Source of the DNA: a virus
Virus record (IMG/VR): IMGVR_UViG_3300025301_000107
Location: 1-24,794 of that record
Direction: 5' to 3' (one strand)
Length of the DNA stretch: 24,794 bases
Positions 1-8,870 of this stretch are shown in pieces. Within the stretch, counting starts at the first letter, position 1. Each line of letters begins with the position of its first letter. The position numbers and the translations under genes are program-made. A model generated the notes under the pieces. That model was not told the origin of the DNA. It saw only the letters and a program-made list of their open reading frames with translations, and ran no database searches.

Positions 1-2
1 AT

Positions 3-2315
3 CTTAATAAGCCTGGATTTTCAAGGACTGATTTCAATACCATTATTGCTGAAATGGCATACTATTTGCCAAAAGAAATGATTGCGGCAATGATGGCAAG
101 GAGAGGAATGGGCAAAACAGCGTTCATGACTCATGTTGCTGGCACCCCAGTGATGGAATCATTAAGGCTGATGTTACAGGAACGATTTACCCCTGAAACT
201 GCCAAGAAAATTGATAAAAGTCAGGTAGAAGCCCTTGGAATTGCCGGGGATAAAGCCACTGAAACTAGGCTAATGGCATTACTTGATTTGGCGTCTCAGT
301 ATGGCCCAAAAGTTATTTCTTCAGTGTCACGTGTCAATGCTATTTTAAGGGCGAAATTTAAATATATGTCACCTACAAACCGTAAGTTAAATATGCGATA
401 CGGTGGCTCTATGGCCACTAGGCATGACCCTAATTTATGGAAAAACAAGGATTTCACAAATGCTGTAGCCGCTATTGATGAATCATTGACTAGTGCTGAA
501 AGGATGGCTGTTCCTGAAAATTTAAATCAAGCACAAAGGGAAAAATTTATAAATTTAAGGGAAAGAAAATTACAAATTGAGAATGATTTCGCAAAAACAA
601 AGAAGGGCTATCCTTCCGAAGCGCTTCAAGCACGCAAAATACAGCAAGTTGAAGCATGGCTTTTAGCTAATAGACGCCTTCAAGAAATGGTTAGAAAAGA
701 GGATCTATTACCAAGAATTCAAGGATATTTCACAGTTTCAGGGTCCGATTATGATTCTTTTATTGGCGATGAGTATTTGTTTGGTAAGCGAGGAATCGGG
801 ACTGACATTAAAACTCTTAATCCTGGAATGATTCGTCAACTTAGAAGAGATGCGGATGCGTTCTATAAAACCGCAACCGAAGCAACTCATCCTGGTCGCC
901 CATTCATGCGCCCAGAAGGATTATTATCAACTATTAGCGATATCCATCATAGGGTACTTTCTAAACCAAAAAGAGAGGGTCTATCACCAATTACTTATAA
1001 GAAACTTACTGAAGACTATCCAGTTCTTGATGAAGAATTAGCGAAATTACGATTATGGTCTAAGGAACTAAAGGCAAAAATAAGAAGACGTGATAGTTAT
1101 CTAAAAGATTTAGATGATTATGAAAAAGGGCTTCGTACAAGGCCAAAACCAGTAGAAAATGCAGAGGATATTAATATTTATCTTGATAAACTTCATGAAC
1201 TGTCAAAGAGATGGAGGAAGTTGGAGCAGGATACATTTAAATACCGTAAAAATAGTTTAAGTGCTAATCTTGAATGGCAGTATATACGAGAAGTAAGTGA
1301 AGCAATTGATGATTCATTTACCAACCCTATAAAAAAAGGAATGATGGAAGGAAATTTAGACATTATAAATTACCTAAAACAAGGGGATGAACGATATAAA
1401 GCCTATCTAAGGCTCTCTGGGAAACGATTAGAAGACTACGGAACGTTAGAAGAAGAAGCTAATGCTATATTGAAAATAATATCAGATCCTAACCAAAGCC
1501 CAAGAAACATGGTTGAGTCAATTATTGGCACAGAAAAGGTCATTCCAGGGGCAATGGGTATTGTTTCAAGGAAATTAAAGGCAAGTCTCAAAGGATTGGA
1601 TCAAAAGGATTATATTAGATTAACAGCCCTGGTCAAGGACGCTTTTTTAGAGAGGGCGTTTGTTGGTAAGGCCAAGAGATTTAAAGATATAACCCATGAA
1701 ACAATCCCTGATAATTTTTCTGAAGTTTTTGTAGTAAACAGAGATATTATTGAAGAATGGTTTACCCCTGAAGAAATTAAAATTATAAATGCGGTTAGAG
1801 AGCATGCTGAACCATTTTTACAAACACAAAAGAAACTTGGCAATCAACATGCTTATAAATATAGTTTGGGAAACGCACTTTCGTATCTAAAAAATGAAGG
1901 TCTTGGTGGATATATTACTGATGCCGGTAAATCATTAGGTAAGTTGCCATTCGTCGGGGAGTTCGCGGAGTCTTTACTAATTAGCCCGGTTAATCGTTAC
2001 CGGGCAAATAAAATGCTTAATATAAGTTCCATGAACTTAAATTCTCCATTTATTGTCAAAGCGCCACTTGCCGCTACTTTTAGATCATTAATAAGCCATT
2101 ATTCTGATGAACCTTCCGATCTTCCTGATGATAAACGTTATGATTATGGTCAATCAACATCTGGTAAGGATAAAAAACGTAGTAAAAAGGCTTTTTTAGA
2201 AAGCAAAACAGGAAGTAAAAGTTTAGACGATATATCAAATAATTTGCCTGGCAAAACAGTAGGAAAATTGAAAAAAGTAATAATAGATGGCCACGAGATT
2301 TTCGTCAAGCCGTAA
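3..2315 (+). CDS. Large charged phage protein, 3' part only (open at window edge)
   Basis: The frame is open from position 3, and the first ATG at 54 has no ribosome-binding site (upstream codons read LNKPGFSRTDFNTIIAE), so this is the C-terminal 770 or so residues of a larger gene. It is soluble-looking and helical, rich in Lys, Arg, Glu and Asp, with no membrane segment or signal. The tail after about residue 690 of the visible part is a lysine- and serine-rich, disordered-looking stretch. I recognise no catalytic domain. It is the only rightward gene and stops 10 nt before the leftward array. Very large proteins of this kind at the end of a phage structural module are often internal virion or ejection proteins or large polyvalent proteins; that is inference from size and place only. 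The string ARRGMGKT fits a loose P-loop pattern but has no Walker B partner that I can see. Confidence 0.8.
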   Translation, partial: LNKPGFSRTDFNTIIAEMAYYLPKEMIAAMMARRGMGKTAFMTHVAGTPVMESLRLMLQERFTPETAKKIDKSQVEALGIAGDKATETRLMALLDLASQYGPKVISSVSRVNAILRAKFKYMSPTNRKLNMRYGGSMATRHDPNLWKNKDFTNAVAAIDESLTSAERMAVPENLNQAQREKFINLRERKLQIENDFAKTKKGYPSEALQARKIQQVEAWLLANRRLQEMVRKEDLLPRIQGYFTVSGSDYDSFIGDEYLFGKRGIGTDIKTLNPGMIRQLRRDADAFYKTATEATHPGRPFMRPEGLLSTISDIHHRVLSKPKREGLSPITYKKLTEDYPVLDEELAKLRLWSKELKAKIRRRDSYLKDLDDYEKGLRTRPKPVENAEDINIYLDKLHELSKRWRKLEQDTFKYRKNSLSANLEWQYIREVSEAIDDSFTNPIKKGMMEGNLDIINYLKQGDERYKAYLRLSGKRLEDYGTLEEEANAILKIISDPNQSPRNMVESIIGTEKVIPGAMGIVSRKLKASLKGLDQKDYIRLTALVKDAFLERAFVGKAKRFKDITHETIPDNFSEVFVVNRDIIEEWFTPEEIKIINAVREHAEPFLQTQKKLGNQHAYKYSLGNALSYLKNEGLGGYITDAGKSLGKLPFVGEFAESLLISPVNRYRANKMLNISSMNLNSPFIVKAPLAATFRSLISHYSDEPSDLPDDKRYDYGQSTSGKDKKRSKKAFLESKTGSKSLDDISNNLPGKTVGKLKKVIIDGHEIFVKP

Positions 2316-2325
2316 AGGTAAATAT

Positions 2326-2748
2326 CTAAATATTGAGATAAGTAATTACATGGGTCAACTCTTCCCAATCTTCTTTTTTCATGTTGCCTCTTTTCATATA
2401 AGAAAGGAGGCCCATGAATTCATCCTTGGAAGGCTTTTCATAGAGCCTTTTCGCATGCTCTCCATTCACTAGACCTATGAAGTCACGGCCAATGCGGATT
2501 AATATCCAACAGCGGCCACCATTCTTAGCGTATTCATCAAGCCACATGACTTGATTTAATTTTAATCCGGTTGGCATACGCTTCTTTGGCCATGATCTCA
2601 TGAATTTAAGTTCTATCCACCCGCTATTTCCTTCCTTAATAAAATGTACATCCGGCATTCCTTTTATGACCTTATTTTCGATTCTATACATTTTTAGATC
2701 AAGTGATGATCTCAACAGCGTCCAAAAATTTTGTTCACTCATATTCAT
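2326..2748 (-). CDS. VRR-NUC type nuclease (PD-(D/E)XK fold)
   Basis: A 140-aa protein carrying the short VRR-NUC signature: GMPDV around residues 30-34, then WIELK at 44-48, then a conserved Gln in LKLNQVMWL (Q66). D33, E46, K48 and Q66 are the expected metal and catalytic residues of the PD-(D/E)XK fold. Stand-alone VRR-NUC proteins are common in phages, usually near helicases and polymerases, and related domains cut branched or flap DNA; the substrate here is unknown. It is the last gene of the leftward array, 2 nt after the SNF2 helicase stop. Start: ATG at 2748, or ATG at 2742 (two codons later), which is better spaced from the AGGA in TTAGGA. Pairing with a SNF2 helicase suggests a joint role in recombination or processing of replication intermediates. 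Confidence 0.8.
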   Translation of the reverse strand: MNMSEQNFWTLLRSSLDLKMYRIENKVIKGMPDVHFIKEGNSGWIELKFMRSWPKKRMPTGLKLNQVMWLDEYAKNGGRCWILIRIGRDFIGLVNGEHAKRLYEKPSKDEFMGLLSYMKRGNMKKEDWEELTHVITYLNI

Positions 2749-2750
2749 TC

Positions 2751-4442
2751 CTAATCATCTGTTAAAAATAGTGATATTGGATCTTTCGTAATCACATCAG
2801 CCAAATTTTTTTTATCTCTAAGAGCTTTAATGATCTTTGTGTCAACTGTTTTAGATGCCTCCAAATCAATGTAGGTGACATTATTCTTTGTCCCGATGCG
2901 ATGGCAGCGGTCCTCGGATTGAAGCCTGGCTTCCAGGTCAAAGCTGTTAGAGTAATAGATAGCGAAATCAGCGGCAGTGAGAGTTAGACCAATTCCCCCT
3001 GATTGCGGCTGGCCAATGAAATATTTTATCCTTGGATCTTTTTGAAATCGCTCCACAGCCAATGATCGGTCATTATTTGATACTTCCCCATGGTAGCTAA
3101 CTGAAAGCGCCCCTAGAGCCTGTTCTATGGCCTTCAGATCGGCCTTAAACCTCGCCCAGATAATTACCTTAGAGTCGATGTCGCTAAGAATGTCCAATAG
3201 CGCTTGTAGGCGTGGGTTCTTCTCGTCAATTGCCTTGACCCCATCATCGCCAGGGAACCAGCCACAGGTAATTTGTTGAAGACGAAGGAGCCTTGTGATG
3301 GCTTGTGGGGCATCAATGAATTGGCCTTCTAATTCGGCTGCAAATTCTTTACGCATCTGGTCATAGAGCTTCCTTTGTTTTTTAGATAGCTCTATGGGGT
3401 GCCTTTGATAAATTTTATCAGGGAGATCCAAGCAGTCTCGTTTAAGAACACGGAACGAATGGCCTTCTATTCTTTTGGTCAGTTCATCGACGTACTGGTA
3501 AGAAACCACCTGCTTGTTTTCGTATCCTCCCATGATGCAATAACGGGCACGGAACGAATAATAGCTGTCATAGCCAAGGATGTAAGGGTCAAGGAATTTG
3601 AATTGACTGTAGACATCCTCTGGACCTTTCGTTACCGGGGTTCCAGTCAGTATCCTGCGATATTTAGCTTGCTTTCCAAATTTTGTTATAACCCTCGTTC
3701 GATTGGCACCAGGTCTTTTTATTCTTGATGACTCGTCTACCACCAGCATAGAGGTGTTGCTGATTAGGATTGAAGACATGAACTTGATCGCTGTTTTGCT
3801 GACGAAAGCCTCTACATTGAAGGTAAAGATACGGAGCTTGTCTTGAATATTCATGACATCTTGGAATTTGTCAGAATCCTTTTTATTCATCCCAGAATAA
3901 TAGTACGTGGATTCATAGTGGCACCAATTTGGCATATGATATGGAATTTCTTTATCCACCCAATTCCTGTGGACGCCGTTCGGGGCGATTATAATCAAAG
4001 CGCTTATCTTATTATTGCTATAAAGATATGCCGCATTGTCTATAATTATCTTAGATTTCCCGGTGCCTTGTTCCATTAGTAGTGCAAATGATTTCTTTTC
4101 CCGGCTAATATAAAAAGCCTTACGCTGATGCTCAAAAGGACGGGTTTCAAACATAAAATCGTCCTTCTCCGGGGTAGGATTATTTTTAGTCGCCCTAGTT
4201 AATTCAGCTTCTTTGAGCTTTTCAATATACGAGTCAATAATCTCTGATGTTGACTCATCCCAATTTGCTCCCGGCCAGTATTTACGGATTCTATCTATAT
4301 TGGCCCCGGTCGGAGCAAAGAGCATATCTCTGCCAACCCATTTCTTGAATCCAGGGAGGGAGGACAACTTCTGGACTGTAGAAGAATCCAGAGTTGCCTT
4401 GGCCAAACAATACTTGCCGCCTTGTATAGCGCTAATAATCAT
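2751..4442 (-). CDS. SNF2-family (SF2) DNA helicase/translocase
   Basis: A two-lobed SF2 ATPase of 563 aa. Visible motifs (numbered from ATG 4442): Walker A EQGTGKS at 124-130, a DExx box DESS at 236-239 in LVVDESSRIK, motif III LTGTP near 266, and in lobe 2 QPQSGGIGLTLTAADF followed by motif VI QSEDRCHRIG at 508-517. The QxxDRxHRIG form and the overall size are typical of phage SNF2-like proteins, which translocate on dsDNA and remodel forks or recombination intermediates. The frame can be extended to a TTG at 4463, but the ATG at 4442 forms a TAATG overlap with the stop of the upstream gene and has GGAGGGA about 12 nt upstream, so I use it. Downstream lies a VRR-NUC nuclease, a common helicase-nuclease pairing. 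Confidence 0.93.
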   Translation of the reverse strand: MIISAIQGGKYCLAKATLDSSTVQKLSSLPGFKKWVGRDMLFAPTGANIDRIRKYWPGANWDESTSEIIDSYIEKLKEAELTRATKNNPTPEKDDFMFETRPFEHQRKAFYISREKKSFALLMEQGTGKSKIIIDNAAYLYSNNKISALIIIAPNGVHRNWVDKEIPYHMPNWCHYESTYYYSGMNKKDSDKFQDVMNIQDKLRIFTFNVEAFVSKTAIKFMSSILISNTSMLVVDESSRIKRPGANRTRVITKFGKQAKYRRILTGTPVTKGPEDVYSQFKFLDPYILGYDSYYSFRARYCIMGGYENKQVVSYQYVDELTKRIEGHSFRVLKRDCLDLPDKIYQRHPIELSKKQRKLYDQMRKEFAAELEGQFIDAPQAITRLLRLQQITCGWFPGDDGVKAIDEKNPRLQALLDILSDIDSKVIIWARFKADLKAIEQALGALSVSYHGEVSNNDRSLAVERFQKDPRIKYFIGQPQSGGIGLTLTAADFAIYYSNSFDLEARLQSEDRCHRIGTKNNVTYIDLEASKTVDTKIIKALRDKKNLADVITKDPISLFLTDD

Positions 4443-4753
4443 TAATGTAGTTGTCCCTCCCAACCACCAAAATAATCAGCGATCTGATTCTCGATGTCAT
4501 CTCGAATGAGACTTTCATGATGAGACTCAGCGATTTCAGCTTCTAGCTCGATGGCTTCTGTCCCATCTGGATTCATCAAGACATATTCTGCCTCTGTGAA
4601 GCCGTAGTAGTCAGCATCGCTCGTGGCTTTCCAAGGGGTACTCTCACGATCTCCCTTTACCCGTTTAAATGAGACAACCCCGATAATGTACGGACGCTCA
4701 AATATCTCTGTCTGGATCTCAACCGAAACATGGTCTATAGATACGCTTCCCAT
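4442..4753 (-). CDS. Hypothetical acidic protein, 103 aa
   Basis: Not recognised. The 103-aa protein is acidic, with a beta-looking first half (SIDHVSVEIQTEIF, then IIGVVSFKRV) and a helical, Glu-rich second half ending IENQIADYFGGWEGQLH. No cysteine cluster, membrane segment or signal peptide. The start is well supported: AAGGAGGAAC lies 5-7 nt before the ATG at 4753. Its stop overlaps the SNF2 helicase ATG as TAATG, so the two are probably translationally coupled, which hints at a helicase accessory role; that is context only. Confidence 0.75.
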   Translation of the reverse strand: MGSVSIDHVSVEIQTEIFERPYIIGVVSFKRVKGDRESTPWKATSDADYYGFTEAEYVLMNPDGTEAIELEAEIAESHHESLIRDDIENQIADYFGGWEGQLH

Positions 4754-4788
4754 TTGTTCCTCCTTTTTTCCTTTCTTAATTAGATTTA

Positions 4789-7602
4789 TTATGAAAGTTT
4801 ACGTAGCTTATCAATATAAATTTTCCTGAAACTGCCAGTCCTTAATGCTCCCTTAACTAGATACCAATCTCCAATACGACCTTCTTCTACTATTGGCTTC
4901 CCGATTTTATTGTATTTGAATCTGTCGATAGTACACCAAACAATTCCCGTGTCGTCTTCAAAAGTACAATGGAACCACAAGTTATTGCTCTTGAGTTTCC
5001 TTCCGTGACCTCTAATATTTCCTGTTTCATTAATATCTCTTAGATTTTTTTCCTTCAGCTTTCCAAAGAAAACAAATGTCCCTGGCTTATCAACATCCAA
5101 ATCAACAATGTCGGTAATCGGGGAAATGATGTTATGAGCCTTTGGATTTGCCTTTATATGTCCAAATTTATGTTCACACTCGAAAATATCGTCATATGAC
5201 GTTTTAGCCTCAGTCAAGAGCTTTTCTTGCCTCGGGGTAAGAGGCTGAGACAAGTCTCTACGTTTCATGATGTCCTCGGCCATTTTTGGGCCGATCCCTT
5301 TAATCCCTAGTAATCCTCCAATTAATTTACCATCCTGTACGCTCCAATTAGCCACGGATTTTTCTTTATCGAATGGCTTATATATCAACCCCTCCCTGAC
5401 AACTTCTCTTAGTAGCTTTATCGCTTGTTCGTCATCTTTCGCGTTGCGCAAACACGCAGCGGCGAACTCAAGTGGGAACTTAGACTTGAGAACACAACAC
5501 CAATAAGAAAGAAGGCCATAAGCAATGGCGTGAGAACGATTGAAAGCCCAAGATCCCATAGTGTTAATTTGGTCCCATATGTATTTAGCCTTGTTTTCGT
5601 CAATTCCATTCTCCGCTGCCCCTAATTTAAATTTATCAAAGTAATTGTCAAAGAATTCTTTCCCGAGTGACTTACTCATCGCTTTGCGTAACGACGACAC
5701 ATCCTCCCAAGATAGTTTGCCTACATTGCGGCCAATGTTCATGACCTGCTCCTGATAGATAACGACTCCTTTAGTTACTTTAGTGATCTCCTCAAGCGAT
5801 GGATGGATATATTCAACAGGGGCATTTCCAGTATGACGTTTAATGTACTCATCTGCTCCCCCGGAGTTTAACGGGCCAGGGCGAGCTAGGGCGGTAATTA
5901 CAACGATGTCTTCAAATTTATGAACTTTTATTTGCTTTGTAACCGACTGTAATGCATATCCTTCAAATTGGAATATTCCTGTGTTTTTCTCATCATTTAA
6001 TATGTTAAAAGCATTTTCATCATCCAGCCTGTAATCAATCATTTGCTGATGAGTCCATCCAACCTGGTCAATTACATCTTGAAGAATTGATAATGTGCGT
6101 AGGCCAAGCGCGTCAATTTTTAATAAATTCAAATCTTCTGCGTCTTTTTTGTCGATTTGAGTAGCGCCATTTTGTGAGGAAACAGAACAATATTCACTGA
6201 CTGGCTTTTCAGTTACTATGATGCCAGCGGCATGTACCCCGCAGTGACGCGCATGGTTCTCCATGTCGGCTGCGACTTTCATTTGAGGATATTTAACTAG
6301 TATCTTTTGCCCTATTTCTAATTCGTTTAATGTGTCAAGGATGCAAAAATTGGCCCTAGAATCACCTCTCTTGCGATCTATTATGGCGTTTTTAAAATCG
6401 TTAACTTCCCAGGGCGGAATCCCGAGTTCTTTTGCCACTTCGCTAATTGTGCTTTTGGCTTTATAACGGGACACTGTTCCAAGGTGAGCAACTTTTTCGG
6501 CTCCGTACTTATTCCGTAAGTATTCAAATACCATCTCTCTGCGGTCGTCTTGGAAATCAATGTCAATGTCAGGAAAATCTTCACGAGTGACATCAATAAA
6601 TCTCTCAAACAATAAGTCATGTTGAATCGGATCAATGTCAGTTATGCCAGTCAGATAACAAACCAATGACCCTGCGGATGATCCTCTAGCCGGACCTACG
6701 AACATATGCTTTTTGGCATATTCGACCATATCAGCGATGACAAAAAAGTAATCTTCAAATTTTTTATCAGCGATTAATTTCAATTCACGGTCAAGACGAT
6801 CTGAATAGATTTTGTCGCTAATATCAACATTCCTGGAAAATGCGTTTTCTTCGCATATTTGACGAAGAGTTTTATTGCTATTAAATGAAATCATTTTGCC
6901 AGTTGGCAATGCGGCATTACACAATTCTGCCATTTCATAAGTATTTGAAATAGCCTCGTTTGGACCCCATGGAACGGAGTCTTTCCATTCCCATTCATTG
7001 AGTATGTGCATGGGGGTGGTCCGATCCACTCTATTCATGCCTATTAGAACCTCATACGGCTTCTTATCTTTAACAGTCGGATATAAATTATTACTGGTCG
7101 CAATTGTCTTGATGCCTTTTAATTTAGCGAATTCTAATGCTTTTTTTGAACTAGTTGGACTCAGTTCAATATAAATATTTTCTTTCTTAGTCATCGGAAG
7201 CAGTGACCAAATTGGATTGGCCCCGGAGAACATTATCACGTCATCACTAATATCAAAAAGTTCTTCGTAGCTTATCCGTGGATAATAATAAAAATGGTTA
7301 GAATCAGTTGATTTTGTTACTAATTCATAAATCTCTTTCAACCCGGAATTATTTTTTGCGAAAAACGACATCTCATTCGTAGCTTGCTTGGTTCTTTCTG
7401 AGGAATCCTCTACTACGGCGATTTCAGTCCCAAAAATAGGTTTTTTACTCCGTTCCCTACATTTATAGCTAAAGGCCACATGCCCCCAAGTTCCTGAGTC
7501 GGCGATTCCTATTGAATCTCCATTACACGTCTCAATAACTTTATTTATTGGCCCATATGCTTTACGGAATGAGTATTCTGTCCTGGTTTTTAAACTCAGC
7601 AT
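4789..7602 (-). CDS. dnaE: DNA polymerase III alpha-type (DnaE family C) with inactivated PHP domain
   Basis: A 937-aa replicative polymerase, shorter than the roughly 1160 aa of E. coli DnaE. The palm carries GPARGSSAGS (303-312), the catalytic pair in PDIDIDF (D345, D347) and the third Asp in LLKIDALGLRTL (D497); HAAGIIVT, GIFQFEGYALQS, RPGPLNSGG, VIYQEQVM and FNRSHAIAYGLLSYW are further family C blocks. A helix-hairpin-helix (GIKGIGPKMA, about 766-775) and an OB-like C-terminal part (about 840-937) follow. The N-terminal PHP domain is recognisable (LKTRTEYS at 4-11; GIADSGTWG at 32-40), but the usual HxH and DH metal ligands are replaced (K5, R7, S36), so PHP proofreading should be absent. 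A DnaQ-like exonuclease is encoded 0.7 kb upstream in the same array. Start ATG 7602 overlaps the previous stop (TAATG). Confidence 0.97.
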   Translation of the reverse strand: MLSLKTRTEYSFRKAYGPINKVIETCNGDSIGIADSGTWGHVAFSYKCRERSKKPIFGTEIAVVEDSSERTKQATNEMSFFAKNNSGLKEIYELVTKSTDSNHFYYYPRISYEELFDISDDVIMFSGANPIWSLLPMTKKENIYIELSPTSSKKALEFAKLKGIKTIATSNNLYPTVKDKKPYEVLIGMNRVDRTTPMHILNEWEWKDSVPWGPNEAISNTYEMAELCNAALPTGKMISFNSNKTLRQICEENAFSRNVDISDKIYSDRLDRELKLIADKKFEDYFFVIADMVEYAKKHMFVGPARGSSAGSLVCYLTGITDIDPIQHDLLFERFIDVTREDFPDIDIDFQDDRREMVFEYLRNKYGAEKVAHLGTVSRYKAKSTISEVAKELGIPPWEVNDFKNAIIDRKRGDSRANFCILDTLNELEIGQKILVKYPQMKVAADMENHARHCGVHAAGIIVTEKPVSEYCSVSSQNGATQIDKKDAEDLNLLKIDALGLRTLSILQDVIDQVGWTHQQMIDYRLDDENAFNILNDEKNTGIFQFEGYALQSVTKQIKVHKFEDIVVITALARPGPLNSGGADEYIKRHTGNAPVEYIHPSLEEITKVTKGVVIYQEQVMNIGRNVGKLSWEDVSSLRKAMSKSLGKEFFDNYFDKFKLGAAENGIDENKAKYIWDQINTMGSWAFNRSHAIAYGLLSYWCCVLKSKFPLEFAAACLRNAKDDEQAIKLLREVVREGLIYKPFDKEKSVANWSVQDGKLIGGLLGIKGIGPKMAEDIMKRRDLSQPLTPRQEKLLTEAKTSYDDIFECEHKFGHIKANPKAHNIISPITDIVDLDVDKPGTFVFFGKLKEKNLRDINETGNIRGHGRKLKSNNLWFHCTFEDDTGIVWCTIDRFKYNKIGKPIVEEGRIGDWYLVKGALRTGSFRKIYIDKLRKLS

Positions 7603-7802
7603 TACCGAAATATCCGATCAATGACTTTTTTGCTTGCATATCCTAAACCTAAAACTAATAAAATTATAAAAACATCGACCCCTATCCCATACCCTGTCGC
7701 AAGGTTAACGCCACCGATGGTTGGTCCCTGTGGCTTAGGATCGACGATTGTTTGCTCGATCTGGACATTGTGTCCACCTTCTATGTTGATCGTTTTGTTC
7801 AT
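7602..7802 (-). CDS. Small single-pass membrane protein, 66 aa
   Basis: Not a recognised family. About 36 polar N-terminal residues (NIEGGHNVQIEQTIVDPKP...) precede one strongly hydrophobic segment at about 40-57 (GIGVDVFIILLVLGLGYA) and a basic tail KKVIDRIFR, which predicts an inner-membrane protein with the positive tail in the cytoplasm. The ATG at 7802 overlaps the MraZ stop as ATGA, and its own TAA overlaps the dnaE ATG as TAATG, so it is locked into a coupled string. Together with the two-helix 45-aa peptide just upstream of mraZ it makes a second tiny membrane protein flanking mraZ. Confidence 0.7.
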   Translation of the reverse strand: MNKTINIEGGHNVQIEQTIVDPKPQGPTIGGVNLATGYGIGVDVFIILLVLGLGYASKKVIDRIFR

Positions 7803-8188
7803 GGCTTCTCCTTAAATACCTTGATCCAAGAACTCTGATCCCAGATCCTGAACTTACTTCCTGCGGCACCTAGAACGACGTTCTCTTCAATCCCGGCATA
7901 TTCGCGCAAAGTCTTAGGGATGGTTACCCTACCGTCATCAATGGCACACTCAAAAGCCCCGCTAAGGTAGTAAATCTGGAACTTCGAGCGGTTATTCAAT
8001 CTAGGCTTCTGGCTCATGGCCTTTTCTATGCTCGCCCATTCTCCCATCGGGAATGCGTCTAAACACCTGTTAGTCCCGAAGATCGAGTTCACGATGATAA
8101 GGCGTTTCCCTAGTTTTTGACTAAATTCTTTAGGGAGATTTAAACGCCCCTTATTATCGACTGTGTTTTTGTATTTGCCTAAAAACAT
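7799..8188 (-). CDS. mraZ: MraZ-like DNA-binding protein (double SpoVT-AbrB)
   Basis: At 129 aa this is a full-length MraZ homologue (family about 140-150 aa). It has both SpoVT-AbrB half-motifs: DNKGRLNLPK at 11-20 and DDGRVTIPK at 84-92 followed by LREYAGI, plus the MraZ-type C-terminus FRIWDQSSW. Bacterial MraZ forms an oligomeric ring and represses the division and cell-wall (dcw) operon by binding tandem TGGG-type repeats in its promoter. A phage copy inside a replication operon could alter host division genes or control phage promoters; which is not readable here. Start ATG 8188 lies 1 nt after the stop of the 45-aa membrane peptide and lacks a clear SD, so it probably depends on coupling. 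It overlaps the next gene by ATGA. Confidence 0.93.
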   Translation of the reverse strand: MFLGKYKNTVDNKGRLNLPKEFSQKLGKRLIIVNSIFGTNRCLDAFPMGEWASIEKAMSQKPRLNNRSKFQIYYLSGAFECAIDDGRVTIPKTLREYAGIEENVVLGAAGSKFRIWDQSSWIKVFKEKP

Positions 8189-8189
8189 T

Positions 8190-8327
8190 TTAAATTATTA
8201 ACAACGACCACAAGGCAAGGAAGAGCGTCGCTAATACCGCTGCCCCGAGATTCGTTAGTTTTAAGTACCTTCCGAGGGTAAATGATAAAACGGTTCCGAT
8301 AACGGCGACAAATGTCATGGTGTCCAT
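8190..8327 (-). CDS. Tiny two-helix membrane peptide, 45 aa
   Basis: A short ORF supported by an AAGGAG box 6 nt before the ATG at 8327 and by exact fit between neighbours: it starts 9 nt after the exonuclease stop and its TAA (8192-8190) is 1 nt before the mraZ ATG. The peptide is almost entirely hydrophobic: one segment at about 5-18 (TFVAVIGTVLSFTL), a short basic turn GRYLK, and a second at about 27-45 ending LALWSLLII. This hairpin-like layout resembles small phage membrane proteins of unknown function. No lysis function should be assumed, because it sits among replication genes. Confidence 0.72.
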   Translation of the reverse strand: MDTMTFVAVIGTVLSFTLGRYLKLTNLGAAVLATLFLALWSLLII

Positions 8328-8336
8328 ATTTTCTCC

Positions 8337-8870
8337 TTAAATATGTTCTTCCTTTGTATACCATTCAATGATTTTTACAGTTGCTTCCACGTCACTCATG
8401 GCTCTGTGAGCGCCTTCGATTTCAACCCCAAATAATTCCTTATATATGTCGCCTAACTTGCGCATTTTCCCCCATACTTTTTGGCCTATTTCTAAAGTGC
8501 AAATATGCTCTTGTGGCCATGGAAATTTTGTTAATTTATCTATTCTCTCAAGCTCAAACCTTAAAATCTTTCTGTCAAATGTTAAATTGTGTGCAGCCAT
8601 TTCACGTTCCCCCAAAAACCAATCACACAATTCCTTGTAATAGGCGATAAATGGCTTTGAGTCTTCTAGCATATAATCTGAGATTCCAGTCATTTTAATA
8701 ACGTGCGAATTTAGCTCATGCCCTGGATTACAGAAGAATTCTAACCTTGATATTTCTTTTAGACTGGAGTCTAATTTCAATCCTCCAAATTCAATGATTC
8801 TAGGCTGTTCATCCAAAGATGATCCCTCCGCTTTTGGTAGCCCTGTAGTCTCAAGATCAAAAACAATCAT
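8337..8870 (-). CDS. dnaQ: DnaQ-like 3'-5' exonuclease (DEDDh), likely polymerase proofreader
   Basis: A 177-aa single-domain exonuclease matching the DEDDh fold. ExoI is FDLETTG with D5 and E7; ExoII is HNLTFD with D99; ExoIII is HRAMSDVEAT with H155 and D160. All four acidic residues and the general-base His are present, so it should be active. It lacks the long C-terminal tail of E. coli epsilon (243 aa). The same array encodes a DnaE whose PHP metal site is lost, so this is the obvious proofreading partner. The ATG at 8870 overlaps the upstream stop as ATGA. RNase T-like or oligoribonuclease-like roles are alternatives, but the context favours proofreading. Confidence 0.93.
   Translation of the reverse strand: MIVFDLETTGLPKAEGSSLDEQPRIIEFGGLKLDSSLKEISRLEFFCNPGHELNSHVIKMTGISDYMLEDSKPFIAYYKELCDWFLGEREMAAHNLTFDRKILRFELERIDKLTKFPWPQEHICTLEIGQKVWGKMRKLGDIYKELFGVEIEGAHRAMSDVEATVKIIEWYTKEEHI

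Noticed and set aside
108-120. P-loop-like ARRGMGKT in the large rightward protein
   Set aside because: Matches only the loose [AG]xxxxGK[ST] pattern, has no preceding strand or Walker B partner that I can see, and lies in a helical charged context.
2316-2345. Bidirectional terminator between the convergent genes
   Set aside because: Only a 5-bp TATCT/AGATA stem without a T-run on either strand, so too weak to call.
8179-8364. 61-aa minus ORF across the exonuclease-mraZ gap
   Set aside because: It lies in another frame over the 45-aa membrane ORF, which has the SD and exact spacing to mraZ.
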